Shown here: in pieces, positions 27,299 to 37,014 of the stretch | Numbering within the stretch: the stretch's first letter is position 1 | How the letters are laid out: the number at the start of each line of letters is the position of its first letter | Origin: SHAN690 sp040221375 | GTDB taxonomy: Bacteria > Bacteroidota > Bacteroidia > Flavobacteriales_G > Salibacteraceae | Direction of reading: 5' to 3' | Assembly: GCA_040221375.1 (NCBI GenBank) | Contig: JAVKEP010000044.1 | Coordinates: forward strand, 72,325 to 136,324 | DNA: 64,000 nt | Program-made: the position numbers and the translations under genes | Notes under the pieces: model-generated | What the model was told of the DNA's origin: nothing | What the model saw: only the letters and a program-made list of their open reading frames with translations | Database searches by the model: none

Positions 27299-29791
27299 CT
27301 AACGCAATAAAGAGAACGTTCCCTGGGTGACAAACCGGTCAGAACTTACCACCACGTAATCTCGGTAAGCAACGGTAAAGAAGTAAGTTCCAGACGAAGC
27401 GGGTTCGCCATTCACGTACCCATCCCAGCCATAGGCTATGTTATCGCTTTCGTGCACCAATTGACCCCAACGGTTGTAAATCGACATGGAAAACTGCACC
27501 AGTTCGCAATCCGATTCGATTTGGAAGCGATCGTTCCAGCCGTCGCCGTTGGGTGTGAAGACGTTTCCATAGCGCAAGGCACAATCGATGTCTGGACAGG
27601 CTGTATCGGTGGAAGTGACTTCTCTCGATTCTACCAACTGGCATTGGCGCAGGGTAATGGTGACGATGTAGTTCTTGCTCTGCCCTACTGGGGTCACGAT
27701 GGTATCTGTAGAATCTCCTGTATTCCATACGTACGTAGCGAGTGAGTCCGTTCCAAATAGCCGAATGCTGTCTTCATCGCAAATCACCGTATCCTCCCCC
27801 AACTCTGTCTTGATCTCGCCGTTAAAAATGATCCGCATGGTATCGACGCTGAATCCGCATACGTTGAATGCCGCCAACCAAACAGTCATCGTGGTATCGA
27901 CTAAAAAGCGTTCGGCTGTACTCGAATCCGACCAAACAAAGCTGATGCTATCGTTGTCGGGGCGTGACAAGTAGAAGGCTTCATCGAAGCACTGTATAGA
28001 ATCGGGTGGAAGGAGCGTGCTATCCCCTGGGAGTGGGATCACCTCAATGTAAATACTATCCTTAAAATCACCGCAGGCATTGCTCGCTGAAAACACGAAT
28101 TGTCCTGTCTGAGAAACGACAAGTACAAGGCTCGTATCGCCCGTATTCCAAGCCCACGTCGCATTGACCGTTAAGGCTGGATCCAGCACAGTGGTATTGC
28201 CTGCACAGAAGCTAGTATCGGCCCCAAGGTCAATCGGAATGGGCGATTCAAAATCAAATACTACGGTATCGGAAAGGGTATCACACACACCGCTCAACGT
28301 CACCCATACGGTAGTGTCACCATATAACACGAACGTATCAGCGATAGATCCATCGCTCCATAAATAAGATGAAAACGCTTGGCTCACATCCAATGTGATC
28401 GTATCGGGCCCGCACAGCACGCTATCCGGCCCAAGGTCCAAGGTCTGCCGCGGATAGATATAAATCGCGTTGATCGCAGTATCACTTAAGGTATCAGAAT
28501 AGGCGATCAGTGTTACGCTATAATTTCCCGTGTCCGTAAATACGTGGTACGGATTAAAGCCAGTAGCCGAGTTGAGACCACCCGATGAAGGATCCCCAAA
28601 ATTCCAATGTGCCGAATCCACGCCGAGGGTATCCATGGTAAAGAAGACCGTATCCCCGAAGCAAGCGTTATCGGCATTAAAATCGGCCGAAAAGAATGAG
28701 GAGATGAAGGTGGGCAATCCTACGGTACACAACTTCCCATCCAAGTACACGGCAGAATCATTGAAGGAACATCCAAGCCCTAACACATTGGGAAGTTCAA
28801 TGGCTGCCAAGTATTGTTTGTAGTGCTGGGCCACGTAGATCTTCCCATCCACTCCGCGCTGCAAGGCACCCATTACGGTCGATTGTCCGGTTCCGATCTG
28901 CGTCTCGGTTCCAGCTATGGTAGTGGCATTGCCAGAGGATATGTCGTATTGCATGACCGATGCACTGTACCAACCCGCAGCGTAAATCAAGGATTCATCC
29001 GGAGAAAATTCAACGCAATAAGGCGAAATCGTAGTCGAAATCTGAAGGGCATTGCTCACTTCGCCGGTAGCAGCGTTAAAATCGAAGAGCTCAAAATTGT
29101 TTTGTGTGTGGTTGGCCGCAGCCAGCTTGTCTCCGGAAGGTGAAAACCGGAGGTAGCCCAAGGTAGCAATGATCGAAGCGAACGGAACGATGTTGCCGAC
29201 ATTTGAGACCACAGCCGTGGTATTGATGCCAGAAGGCGTAACCAAAAAGGCGTGAAACGCATCGTTTCCAAACTCGTGCGTGACGATCCAAATGTCTTGA
29301 CCGTTCGCGTGCAGCACGCCGGCCACTTTCTCACACGTTGGACTCAACAACGGGACATTCTTCTGGGTGGTATCTACATCTCCTAAACCGCCCTCTAGGG
29401 TCATATCTACCAACGTATAGCGCATCCCTTCTACGTAACCTAGCTCTTGAACGGATATGATGTAGTACTTGGAATTGTCATTGGGTTTTGGGACGATGAT
29501 CCCCGATTGGGTGGAGGATCCATTCCCCATGAGACCAAAGCCATTGGGCATTTGCTGGTGCTGGCTGTTGTACACACTGATTCCATCGGTATAGAACAGC
29601 AGGTCTCCCGAATTATTCGAAATGGTAGCAACACCTTCGGAAGTATTCAATACGCCGTTGGTATCAGCAACGGGACCGGAAGCTTCAAAGTGAACGCCGG
29701 CTCCATTTCCAAAGTACCACCAATCGGCAGGGGATTGGGCTTGCACTGCGGCGCAAAGGATGAGGAGTAGTACAACGAGTAGCGGCTTCAC
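27299..29791 (-). CDS. T9SS type B surface protein, paralogue 3 of 4
   Basis: 830 residues, signal peptide MKPLLVVLLLILCAAVQAQ. Same plan as its neighbours: propeller-like N-terminal domain (WWYFGNGAGVHFEASGP, YCVEFSPDESLIYAAGW), PKD domain with HWNFGDPSSGG, repeated Ig-like LGPDSVLC/LGADTSFC modules and the gliding-motility C-terminal domain. The 3' quarter is almost the same DNA as the next paralogue: bases 27711-27796 are identical to 30220-30305, synonymous sites included. The gene starts 16 bases after the stop of its upstream neighbour. Confidence 0.9.
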   Translation of the reverse strand: MKPLLVVLLLILCAAVQAQSPADWWYFGNGAGVHFEASGPVADTNGVLNTSEGVATISNNSGDLLFYTDGISVYNSQHQQMPNGFGLMGNGSSTQSGIIVPKPNDNSKYYIISVQELGYVEGMRYTLVDMTLEGGLGDVDTTQKNVPLLSPTCEKVAGVLHANGQDIWIVTHEFGNDAFHAFLVTPSGINTTAVVSNVGNIVPFASIIATLGYLRFSPSGDKLAAANHTQNNFELFDFNAATGEVSNALQISTTISPYCVEFSPDESLIYAAGWYSASVMQYDISSGNATTIAGTETQIGTGQSTVMGALQRGVDGKIYVAQHYKQYLAAIELPNVLGLGCSFNDSAVYLDGKLCTVGLPTFISSFFSADFNADNACFGDTVFFTMDTLGVDSAHWNFGDPSSGGLNSATGFNPYHVFTDTGNYSVTLIAYSDTLSDTAINAIYIYPRQTLDLGPDSVLCGPDTITLDVSQAFSSYLWSDGSIADTFVLYGDTTVWVTLSGVCDTLSDTVVFDFESPIPIDLGADTSFCAGNTTVLDPALTVNATWAWNTGDTSLVLVVSQTGQFVFSASNACGDFKDSIYIEVIPLPGDSTLLPPDSIQCFDEAFYLSRPDNDSISFVWSDSSTAERFLVDTTMTVWLAAFNVCGFSVDTMRIIFNGEIKTELGEDTVICDEDSIRLFGTDSLATYVWNTGDSTDTIVTPVGQSKNYIVTITLRQCQLVESREVTSTDTACPDIDCALRYGNVFTPNGDGWNDRFQIESDCELVQFSMSIYNRWGQLVHESDNIAYGWDGYVNGEPASSGTYFFTVAYRDYVVVSSDRFVTQGTFSLLR
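27711..27796 (-). repeat. 86-bp identical block shared by paralogues 2 and 3
   Basis: These 86 bases match 30220-30305 without a mismatch, while flanking coding sequence differs at scattered third positions. They encode the region from DEDSIRLFG to WNTGDST in two neighbouring genes. Identity at silent sites points to recent gene conversion or duplication. Confidence 0.8.
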
Positions 29792-29807
29792 GTTGTAAAG
29801 TTAGGTG

Positions 29808-32285
29808 TTAACGCAAAAGCGTGAAAGACCCCTGGGTCACAAAGCGATCAAAATCTACAATGACAAAATCTTTGTAAGCCACTGTGAAATAATACGTTCC
29901 GGCACTTGCCGGTTCGCCATTGACGTATCCATCCCAACCGTATGCAACGTTGCTGCTCTCGTGAATGAGCTGCCCCCAACGATTGTAGATCGACATAGAA
30001 AACTTGAACATATCGCAATCCGACTCGATTCGGAAGCGATCATTCCACCCGTCGCCGTTGGGCGTGAAGACATTTCCATAGCGCAAGGCGCAATCGATGT
30101 CTGGACATGCTGTATCGGTGGAAGTTACCTCCCTTGACTCTATCAACTGGCATTGGCGCAAGGTGATTGTGACGATGTAGTTCTTGCTCTGCCCTACTGG
30201 CGTGACGATGGTATCGGTGGAATCTCCTGTATTCCATACGTACGTAGCGAGTGAGTCCGTTCCAAATAGCCGAATGCTGTCTTCATCGCAAATCACCGTA
30301 TCCTCTCCCAACTCTGTCTTGATCTCACCGTTAAAAATGATCCGCATGGTATCGCTGCTGAATCCGCACTGGTTAAACGCGGCCAGCCACACCGTCATGG
30401 TAGTGTCTACAAAAAACAATTCATCTGAGGTTGAGTCCGACCACACAAACGTCACGGTATCGTTGATCGGGCGTTGAATGAAGAAGCCTTGATCGAAGCA
30501 ATGAAGAGAATCTCCGGGCAACAGGTTAGTATCTGCATCGGGAAGCGGAATCACCTCGATTTCAACGGTATCTGCGTACGTCCCACATACGTTGACGGCC
30601 TCAAAAATGTAGGTTCCCGTTTGTGCAGCGAAGATTGTCAAAGTAGAGTCGCCCGTATTCCAGGTCCAATCCGCCTCTACATTCAAGCCAGCGTTAAGTG
30701 GGAGTGAAAGACCTTCGCAGAATGTACTGTCTGGACCGAGGCTCAAGTTGGGTGGAAACTGAAACCGTATGGAGACAGTATCTCGCAAGGTGTCGCAAAA
30801 TCCATTGAGCTGAACCCAAACGGTGCTGTCTTCATAAATGATGAAGGAATCAGCCGTTGTACTGTCGCTCCACAAAAAGGTAGAGAATGCCTCGCTTGCA
30901 TCCAAAACCAAGGTATCGGGCCCACACAAGACCGTATCCGGACCTAAATCGAGGTTTTGTCTTGGGTACACAAAAAGCGAGGAATAAGCCGTATCGATCA
31001 AGGTATCTGATTTCGCAATCAGCATTACCGTGTACGTGCCGGTATCCGTATACGTATGTGAGGGAAAATAGGCATAAGAAGAGTCATTGCTGCCCGAAGC
31101 CGGGTCTCCGAAATTCCAGAATATGGAGTCAATTCCAGCTGTGTCTATGACAAACTGGAAGCTTTCACCAAAGCAGTGATCGTCTGCACTAAAGGAAACG
31201 TTGAAGAAGGCCTGGAGAAAAGTCGGCAGCCCGATCTGCGACGACCGCCCCAAAAGGCTCACCGCAGTGTCTTCCCAATTGCAGAGCAGTCCCGGTTGTT
31301 CGGGGTCGTTGATCCGCGACAAGAAGCCCTGATTCCACCGCGCGTTATAAATCTTATTGTCAGGCCCCAACTGGACCGTTCCTCCTCCCGTTCCACCAGA
31401 ACTAATCAAGGTTTCCGATGCGCTGATGGCCGCCGCGGTGCCCAGCGTTAGGTCGTACTGGACCGTATTGGCAGTGCTGTAACTCGATGCGTAGAGGTAA
31501 TTTCCGCTAGGAGAAAACTCTACGCCGTAGCCTGAGGTGATGCTCGTAGTCAACTGCATCGCATTCGACACAACGCCCGTAGTCGCGTCAAAATCGTATA
31601 AGAAAACACCCGGAATCTGGTAATGAATGGCGGCCAATCGGTCTCCTTGCAAACTCGGCTTCAGGTATCCGAGAAAATTGCCGGTACCCAAGGTAAATCC
31701 AGCATTGCTCGTCACGGGAGTTAGGTTCACCCCTGCGTTTGTTACTTCAAATGCGTAGGCAGTATCTCCAGGAAGCTTGAGGGTCAACACCCAGAATCCA
31801 TTGGATTTAGGCACCGCAGATATTTTCTCGGCCGTCGGAGTGACCATAGGAACGTTCTTTTCTCCGATGTCCACATCGCCCATTCCCGCGTTGAGGGTCA
31901 TGTCTACCCTTGTGTATTGCATTCCTTGTGGCAACGCGTTGTTCTGAACCGTAAAGATGTAGTAGTCGGTCGTGCTCCCTGGGCGTTTTAAGATGATCGC
32001 CGATTGGGTAGACGAACTGTTTCCTGTAAGTCCGGTGCCGTTAGGCATAACGTCATGGTTGGCATCCCAAACGGTGCTGCCATCTGTGTAGAACAGCAGG
32101 TCGCCGTCAGAATCCGATATGGTCGCTACGCCTTCGAGCGTACTCAGCTGGCCGTTGGTGTCTCCCACCGGGCCCGTTGGCGTGAAATGGATCCCTGCAG
32201 TCTGTCCAAAATACCACCAATCCGCAGGCGTTTGAGCCAGCAGTTGGAAAGGTAAAAGGAGGATCGCAAGTAGAATTTTCTTCAC
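29808..32285 (-). CDS. T9SS type B surface protein, paralogue 2 of 4
   Basis: 825 residues, signal peptide MKKILLAILLLPFQLLAQ. The propeller-like N-terminal domain includes WWYFGQTAGIHFTPTGP and YGVEFSPSGNYLYASS. A PKD domain with FWNFGDPASGSNDSS follows, then Ig-like modules (LGPDTVLC, LGPDSTFC) and the gliding-motility C-terminal domain (NVFTPNGDGWNDRF, SIYNRWGQ). The late region carries the paired cysteines CPDIDC and ESDC, also found in paralogues 3 and 4 but not in paralogue 1. The gaps to the genes on either side are 12 and 16 bases, so the array reads as one operon. Confidence 0.9.
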   Translation of the reverse strand: MKKILLAILLLPFQLLAQTPADWWYFGQTAGIHFTPTGPVGDTNGQLSTLEGVATISDSDGDLLFYTDGSTVWDANHDVMPNGTGLTGNSSSTQSAIILKRPGSTTDYYIFTVQNNALPQGMQYTRVDMTLNAGMGDVDIGEKNVPMVTPTAEKISAVPKSNGFWVLTLKLPGDTAYAFEVTNAGVNLTPVTSNAGFTLGTGNFLGYLKPSLQGDRLAAIHYQIPGVFLYDFDATTGVVSNAMQLTTSITSGYGVEFSPSGNYLYASSYSTANTVQYDLTLGTAAAISASETLISSGGTGGGTVQLGPDNKIYNARWNQGFLSRINDPEQPGLLCNWEDTAVSLLGRSSQIGLPTFLQAFFNVSFSADDHCFGESFQFVIDTAGIDSIFWNFGDPASGSNDSSYAYFPSHTYTDTGTYTVMLIAKSDTLIDTAYSSLFVYPRQNLDLGPDTVLCGPDTLVLDASEAFSTFLWSDSTTADSFIIYEDSTVWVQLNGFCDTLRDTVSIRFQFPPNLSLGPDSTFCEGLSLPLNAGLNVEADWTWNTGDSTLTIFAAQTGTYIFEAVNVCGTYADTVEIEVIPLPDADTNLLPGDSLHCFDQGFFIQRPINDTVTFVWSDSTSDELFFVDTTMTVWLAAFNQCGFSSDTMRIIFNGEIKTELGEDTVICDEDSIRLFGTDSLATYVWNTGDSTDTIVTPVGQSKNYIVTITLRQCQLIESREVTSTDTACPDIDCALRYGNVFTPNGDGWNDRFRIESDCDMFKFSMSIYNRWGQLIHESSNVAYGWDGYVNGEPASAGTYYFTVAYKDFVIVDFDRFVTQGSFTLLR
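30220..30305 (-). repeat. 86-bp identical block shared by paralogues 2 and 3
   Basis: Partner of 27711-27796, about 2.5 kb away in direct orientation within the homologous part of the next gene. Every base is the same by eye. Confidence 0.8.
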
Positions 32286-32297
32286 TGCACTAAGGTA

Positions 32298-34826
32298 TTA
32301 ATCCCGCATCAACGTGAAGCTGCCCTGAAGAAGGAACCGGTCAGCGTCGATTACGACGTAGTCTTTGTACTGCACGGTGAAGTAATAAGTCCCTGAGGAT
32401 GCGGCTTCGCCATTGACGAATCCATCCCATCCATAGGCGATGTTATCGCTTTCGTGCACCAACTGGCCCCATCGATTGAAGATCGACATTGAGAATTGGT
32501 AAAATATGCTTTGAATATCGCCGTATTTGCCGCCGTACTTACCAAAACCGACCTCATCGCCGAGGAAAATTCTGAATCGATCGTTGACACCGTCACCGTT
32601 GGGAGTAAAGAAATTGGGGTAGTGAAGCGTGAATTCGATGCTTGGACAAGCCGTATCCGAAGCAAAGACCCGCCTCGATTCGACAATCTCACAAGCTCCG
32701 AGTCGGATCGTCACGATGTAATTCTCCGTTTCCCCTGGAATGGACCAAATCGAATCGGTCGTGTCTCCAGTGTTCCATAAATAAGTTGCCATGGAATCCG
32801 TGCCAAAGAGGCGAATGCTGTCTTGGTCGCAAATGATGGTGTCTTCGCCCAATTCCGTTTTGATTTCGCCGTTAAAGATTGCGTGGAAGGTGTCGACCAA
32901 GACGCCACACTGATTGAAGGCGGCCAACCAAACCGTCATGGTGGTATCTACTTCGAAGACTTCGACATCCGAACTGTCTGACCACACCCATTGGATGGTA
33001 TCGTTCAGCGGTCGTGTGAGGTAGATCGGTGCGTCGAAGCAGTTCAGGGTATCGGGGGGTAATAAGGCACTGTCCGGTCGCGGAATCACCGTGACATCAA
33101 TGCTGTCGATTACAGGGCCGCAGCCGTTGACGGCGGTCATCACATAAAGGCCGGTCTGGCTCACCGTGATGGCATCTACACTGTCACCTGTGTTCCAAAA
33201 AACGTCGGCCGTCACCTGCACGTTCGCATCCAACAAGAGCGAACCTCCATCGCAAAAGGTAGTATCCTCGGGTAGACTGAACACAGCCAGCGTATCGAAA
33301 TGGACAAACATGGTATCAGTCAAGGTATCGCAAACCCCGAAAAGCGTCACGTACACCAACGAATCTCTGTACACATTAAACGAATCGGCGGTACTGCTGT
33401 CTTGCCATAAGTACGTAGAAAAGGCCTCGGTCGCGTAGAGTGTAATTGTATCTCCAAAGCACATTCCTGTATCGGCCGGACCGATGTTGAGGCTTTGTCG
33501 AGGGTAGACGAAAATTGTGGACGTTGCCGTATCAACGAGCGTATCGCCCCACGCGATGAGCGTGATTGTGTACGTTCCGGTGTCTGAGAAGGTATGCGTA
33601 GGGAAGAAAGCAGTTGAAGTATCGTTGCTTCCAGAACCTGGATCACCAAAATTCCAGAGCAGTGAATCCACGCCTAAGGTGTCCAAGCTAAAAGAAAAGG
33701 GATCACCGAAACAATGGTCTCCTGCAGCAAAACCCACCGTGAAAAAAGATTGAATGAAGGTAGGAAGTCCCCACCGACAGTTGGCGGTAAGTACCACCGC
33801 CGAATCCTCCCAATTGCACGCAGTACCTACCACGTCGGGATCATTGATCCTGGAAATTCGACTTGTTAGGTTCCTGGCACAATATATTTTTCCATCTGGA
33901 CCCGTCTGCAGTTGTCCTCCTCCCGAAGTTGCCAATCCAATCACCGTTTCACTCGCCGAAATAGCGGCTACGGAACCGAGCGACAAATCGAATTGGCGCA
34001 CATCACCTTGACTGTAGGATTGCATATAGAGAATCTCACCACTCAGCGAAAACTCAAGTCCGTACATCAACCCAGCGCTCATTGTAGTGCCAATCTTGTA
34101 ATTCGCGGTGACCGCACCAGTTCCTGCATCGAAATCGTATAGATGAATGCTATCCGTACTGAAATAGACCGATGCTATTTGTTGTCCATCCGAAGACGCC
34201 GTTATCCCATACCCAAAACCGGACGTAGGCCAAGTCGTATTAGAAATCACCGGGGTAGTATTTACACCCGAGGTAGTAATTTCATAGGAGTGATAGATGG
34301 TGGTAGACGCCAGGTGTGTAATGACCCAGTATCCGTTGGATTTTTTCACCGCCGCAATTTTCTCGCTGGTGTCGTCTACCAAAAAAACGTTCTTTTCTGT
34401 GGATACCACGTCGCCGTTACCGGAATTCAACGTCAAGTCTACTTTCGAATAATGCATGCCCACTCCCCCAGCTCCAGCTGCGTCAACTGTGAATATGTAG
34501 TACTCGTTTTGATTTCCAGGCCTTGGGATGATCACCCCCGAATGCGTCGATGAGGGATCTCCTAGCAAGCCCGTGCCGTTCGGCATAACGTTGTGATTTT
34601 TATCGTACACGGTGAGTCCATCGGTGTAAAACAATAGATTGCCTGCTTGATCAGAGATCGAAGCGCATCCTTCGGAGGTGCTCAGTTGTCCGTTGCTCAC
34701 GGCAGTCGGTCCCGTGGTAGTGAAATGAACCCCAGCATTGGCGCCAAAATACCACCAATCGGCTTGGCCCTGTCCCAAAACAAGGAGTGGGAACATGAAA
34801 CAGGTTAGTAGTAGAATGCGAAGCAT
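32298..34826 (-). CDS. T9SS type B surface protein, paralogue 1 of 4 (first in the array)
   Basis: About 842 residues from the ATG at 34826 (MLRILLLTCFMFPLLVLGQ); an in-frame ATG at 34871 would precede the signal peptide by 15 residues. It shares the array architecture: propeller-like domain, PKD domain (LWNFGDPGSGSNDTS), Ig-like modules and gliding-motility C-terminal domain. It diverges at the end. Where the others have ESDC it carries a longer Gly/Tyr-rich loop (DEVGFGKYGGKYGDI), and the CPDIDC pair is CPSIEF. The sorting core itself (TPNGDGVNDRF, FNRWGQLVHESDN) is intact. It starts 75 bases downstream of the ABC-F gene. Confidence 0.9.
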   Translation of the reverse strand: MLRILLLTCFMFPLLVLGQGQADWWYFGANAGVHFTTTGPTAVSNGQLSTSEGCASISDQAGNLLFYTDGLTVYDKNHNVMPNGTGLLGDPSSTHSGVIIPRPGNQNEYYIFTVDAAGAGGVGMHYSKVDLTLNSGNGDVVSTEKNVFLVDDTSEKIAAVKKSNGYWVITHLASTTIYHSYEITTSGVNTTPVISNTTWPTSGFGYGITASSDGQQIASVYFSTDSIHLYDFDAGTGAVTANYKIGTTMSAGLMYGLEFSLSGEILYMQSYSQGDVRQFDLSLGSVAAISASETVIGLATSGGGQLQTGPDGKIYCARNLTSRISRINDPDVVGTACNWEDSAVVLTANCRWGLPTFIQSFFTVGFAAGDHCFGDPFSFSLDTLGVDSLLWNFGDPGSGSNDTSTAFFPTHTFSDTGTYTITLIAWGDTLVDTATSTIFVYPRQSLNIGPADTGMCFGDTITLYATEAFSTYLWQDSSTADSFNVYRDSLVYVTLFGVCDTLTDTMFVHFDTLAVFSLPEDTTFCDGGSLLLDANVQVTADVFWNTGDSVDAITVSQTGLYVMTAVNGCGPVIDSIDVTVIPRPDSALLPPDTLNCFDAPIYLTRPLNDTIQWVWSDSSDVEVFEVDTTMTVWLAAFNQCGVLVDTFHAIFNGEIKTELGEDTIICDQDSIRLFGTDSMATYLWNTGDTTDSIWSIPGETENYIVTIRLGACEIVESRRVFASDTACPSIEFTLHYPNFFTPNGDGVNDRFRIFLGDEVGFGKYGGKYGDIQSIFYQFSMSIFNRWGQLVHESDNIAYGWDGFVNGEAASSGTYYFTVQYKDYVVIDADRFLLQGSFTLMRD

Positions 34827-34901
34827 ATAACAAAAGACGTTGGAAATTGGAAATAGTCGCCTGTGGTACACGACGATCTTTCAAGAGTGGTACGGGGATA
34901 A

Positions 34902-36878
34902 CTATCGGTCGAGCAATTGAGAAAGTGCGCTGAACTCTTCTCCGGTTTTTTCCCAGCGTTTCATAAACTCATCCAGGTGTCGTTGCAACTCAGCGTGTTG
35001 AAAGAAGATCTCTTGCCCCTCTTTAGCCGCAGATGGGTCGGCCATCTTCTCTTCGAGCTTCTGAATTTCTAGCTCTTGCTGCTCGATCTTTTGTTCCAAG
35101 GTCGAAAGCTGATTTTTCATTCTCTTCCACTCCTTTTCTTTCTCCCGGCGCTGTTGATTGCTCAAACCGTTTTGCGGTTTCGGCTTCGCTTCAGTCTCAA
35201 GCTTTTTTGGCTCAGCGGCCTTGGCCTTCGTCTTCGGTTTTGCCCCTTCAAATTCTCTGAAATTCTGAACTTGATAGTTGGAAAGGAAGTCGTCGATCGT
35301 GCCTAAATGCTCCTTCACTTTGCCGTCTTTGAACTCAAAGGTTCGGTCCGTCAAGCCTTGCAAAAATTCGCGGTCGTGACTCACCAAAATCAAGGTGCCT
35401 TTGTAATCTTGGAGCGCCTCTTTTAGCACTTCTTTCGCGCTGAGGTCCAGGTGATTAGTAGGCTCATCTAAAATCAATAGATTAGATTGTTTCAAAAGAA
35501 GCTTCGCTAGGGCCAATCGGGATTTTTCACCCCCGGATAGTACCCGTACTTTTTTACCGTAGTCATCCGCGCCAAACAAGAAGGCCCCGAGCAATCCCCT
35601 CACCCGGTGAATTTTCGCATCGTCGCCGGTAGCCTCGTGCTGAATGATCTCTTCGATGGTGGCATTTTGATCGAGCGTCTTCTCTTGAATTTGCGCATAG
35701 TACCCCACCTCGACGTTGTGTCCGAGCTTCAATTCGCCGATGCCATTCTCATCGCCCACGATGAGCTTTACCAACGTAGATTTTCCTTGACCATTTCTAC
35801 CGACGAATGCTACACGCTCGCCTCGGAAGATGTCGAACGACGCGTCTGAAAACACCGTGTGATCACCATAGGTTTTGGATAGGTCCCGCGCCTTTAAAAC
35901 CACGTCACCCGAGCGTGGTGCCGGAGGAAAATGAAAGCGGATCCGCGAATCATCGGTTTCGTCGATGTGCACACGGTCGAGTTTGTCGAGCTGCTTCATC
36001 TTACTCTGCGCCTGTTTGGCCTTGGTATTCTTGGCTTTAAAGCGTTCGATGAATCGTTCTTGCTGGGCAATGTATTTCTGCTGGTTGTCGTACGCAGCTT
36101 TCTGCTGGTCGATGCGCTCTTGGCGGAGCATGAAGAATTTCGAATAGCTTACCGAGTAATCATAGATCTTCCCTTTGATGATCTCAACCGTGCGATTGGT
36201 AATGTTGTCCAAGAACATCCTGTCGTGCGAAATCATCATGATGGCCCCGGCATACTCCTGAAAAAACTGCTCCAACCAAAGGATGGAATCGATGTCGAGG
36301 TGGTTCGTAGGTTCGTCAAGGAGCAACAAATCAGGCTGCATCAGGATGAGCTTTGACAACTCCACCCGCATTTGCCAGCCGCCACTAAATTCAGACATCT
36401 TGCGTTGAAAATCGGAACGCAAGAATCCCAATCCAAGCAACACTTGCTCCGTCTTTTGTTCGGACTTTCCATCATCGATTAATTCTAATCGCATATGGAT
36501 GTTACCCAGCTCATCGATGATTTTTTGGTAGGAATCGCTCTCGTAGTCGGTGCGCTCGGTCAATTCCTGTTGGATCTCGAGATCGCGTTTCTTCAGTTCA
36601 TTGAGTTCCGAAAATGCCTTGAGTGTCTCGGTCCAAACCGTCTCCTTGCCCTCAAAATGCATTTCTTGCGGCAGGTAGCCGATGGTTCTCCCGTCAGGGA
36701 TGACCACGTTGCCGCCATCGGGTTGTTGCCAGCCCAAGATGATCTTTAAGAGGGTACTCTTCCCAACGCCGTTCTTGCCGACCAGCCCAATGCGGTCGCG
36801 CTCGTTGATGACGAGGGATACCTCCTTAAACAGGTCGTTTCCACTGAACGAGACGGATATATTATTGATGCTGATCAT
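34902..36878 (-). CDS. ABC-F family ATPase (Uup-like)
   Basis: 658 residues with two ABC cassettes and no membrane segments. Cassette 1 has GKNGVGKST, the signature FSGGWQMRV and DLLLLDEPTNHLD. Cassette 2 has GRNGQGKST, LSGGEKSRLALAKLL and LLILDEPTNHLD. The linker between them (about 230-300) is highly charged, as in ABC-F proteins. A C-terminal coiled coil (about 570-650) is typical of the Uup group. Members act on the ribosome, rescuing or tuning translation, and some also protect from antibiotics. An exact -7 box lies 11 bases before the ATG. Confidence 0.94.
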   Translation of the reverse strand: MISINNISVSFSGNDLFKEVSLVINERDRIGLVGKNGVGKSTLLKIILGWQQPDGGNVVIPDGRTIGYLPQEMHFEGKETVWTETLKAFSELNELKKRDLEIQQELTERTDYESDSYQKIIDELGNIHMRLELIDDGKSEQKTEQVLLGLGFLRSDFQRKMSEFSGGWQMRVELSKLILMQPDLLLLDEPTNHLDIDSILWLEQFFQEYAGAIMMISHDRMFLDNITNRTVEIIKGKIYDYSVSYSKFFMLRQERIDQQKAAYDNQQKYIAQQERFIERFKAKNTKAKQAQSKMKQLDKLDRVHIDETDDSRIRFHFPPAPRSGDVVLKARDLSKTYGDHTVFSDASFDIFRGERVAFVGRNGQGKSTLVKLIVGDENGIGELKLGHNVEVGYYAQIQEKTLDQNATIEEIIQHEATGDDAKIHRVRGLLGAFLFGADDYGKKVRVLSGGEKSRLALAKLLLKQSNLLILDEPTNHLDLSAKEVLKEALQDYKGTLILVSHDREFLQGLTDRTFEFKDGKVKEHLGTIDDFLSNYQVQNFREFEGAKPKTKAKAAEPKKLETEAKPKPQNGLSNQQRREKEKEWKRMKNQLSTLEQKIEQQELEIQKLEEKMADPSAAKEGQEIFFQHAELQRHLDEFMKRWEKTGEEFSALSQLLDR

Positions 36879-36888
36879 TTCGGGCGTG

Positions 36889-36896
36889 CAAAGGTA
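36889..36896 (-). promoter_or_regulatory. -7 promoter box before the ABC-F gene
   Basis: The minus strand reads TACCTTTG, an exact TAnnTTTG match, 10 bases upstream of the ATG at 36878, which would give a very short leader. Confidence 0.5.
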
Positions 36897-37014
36897 GAAG
36901 CTTAAATCACCTGTAGCGGGTTGATCTTACTCTTTCTGCATTCAACGCAGCAAACGGTCACCAACGGGTATGGAGACAGCTTTAATTCAAGCGAATCTTA
37001 CGACTTGCAGGATT

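Noticed and set aside
27675..30477. Two plus-strand frames (27675-27974 and 30184-30477) whose first 58 residues are the same, suggesting a conserved gene pair
   Set aside because: They are mirror images of the converted segment shared by two minus-strand paralogues. The conservation reflects gene conversion of those genes, not a second coding strand.
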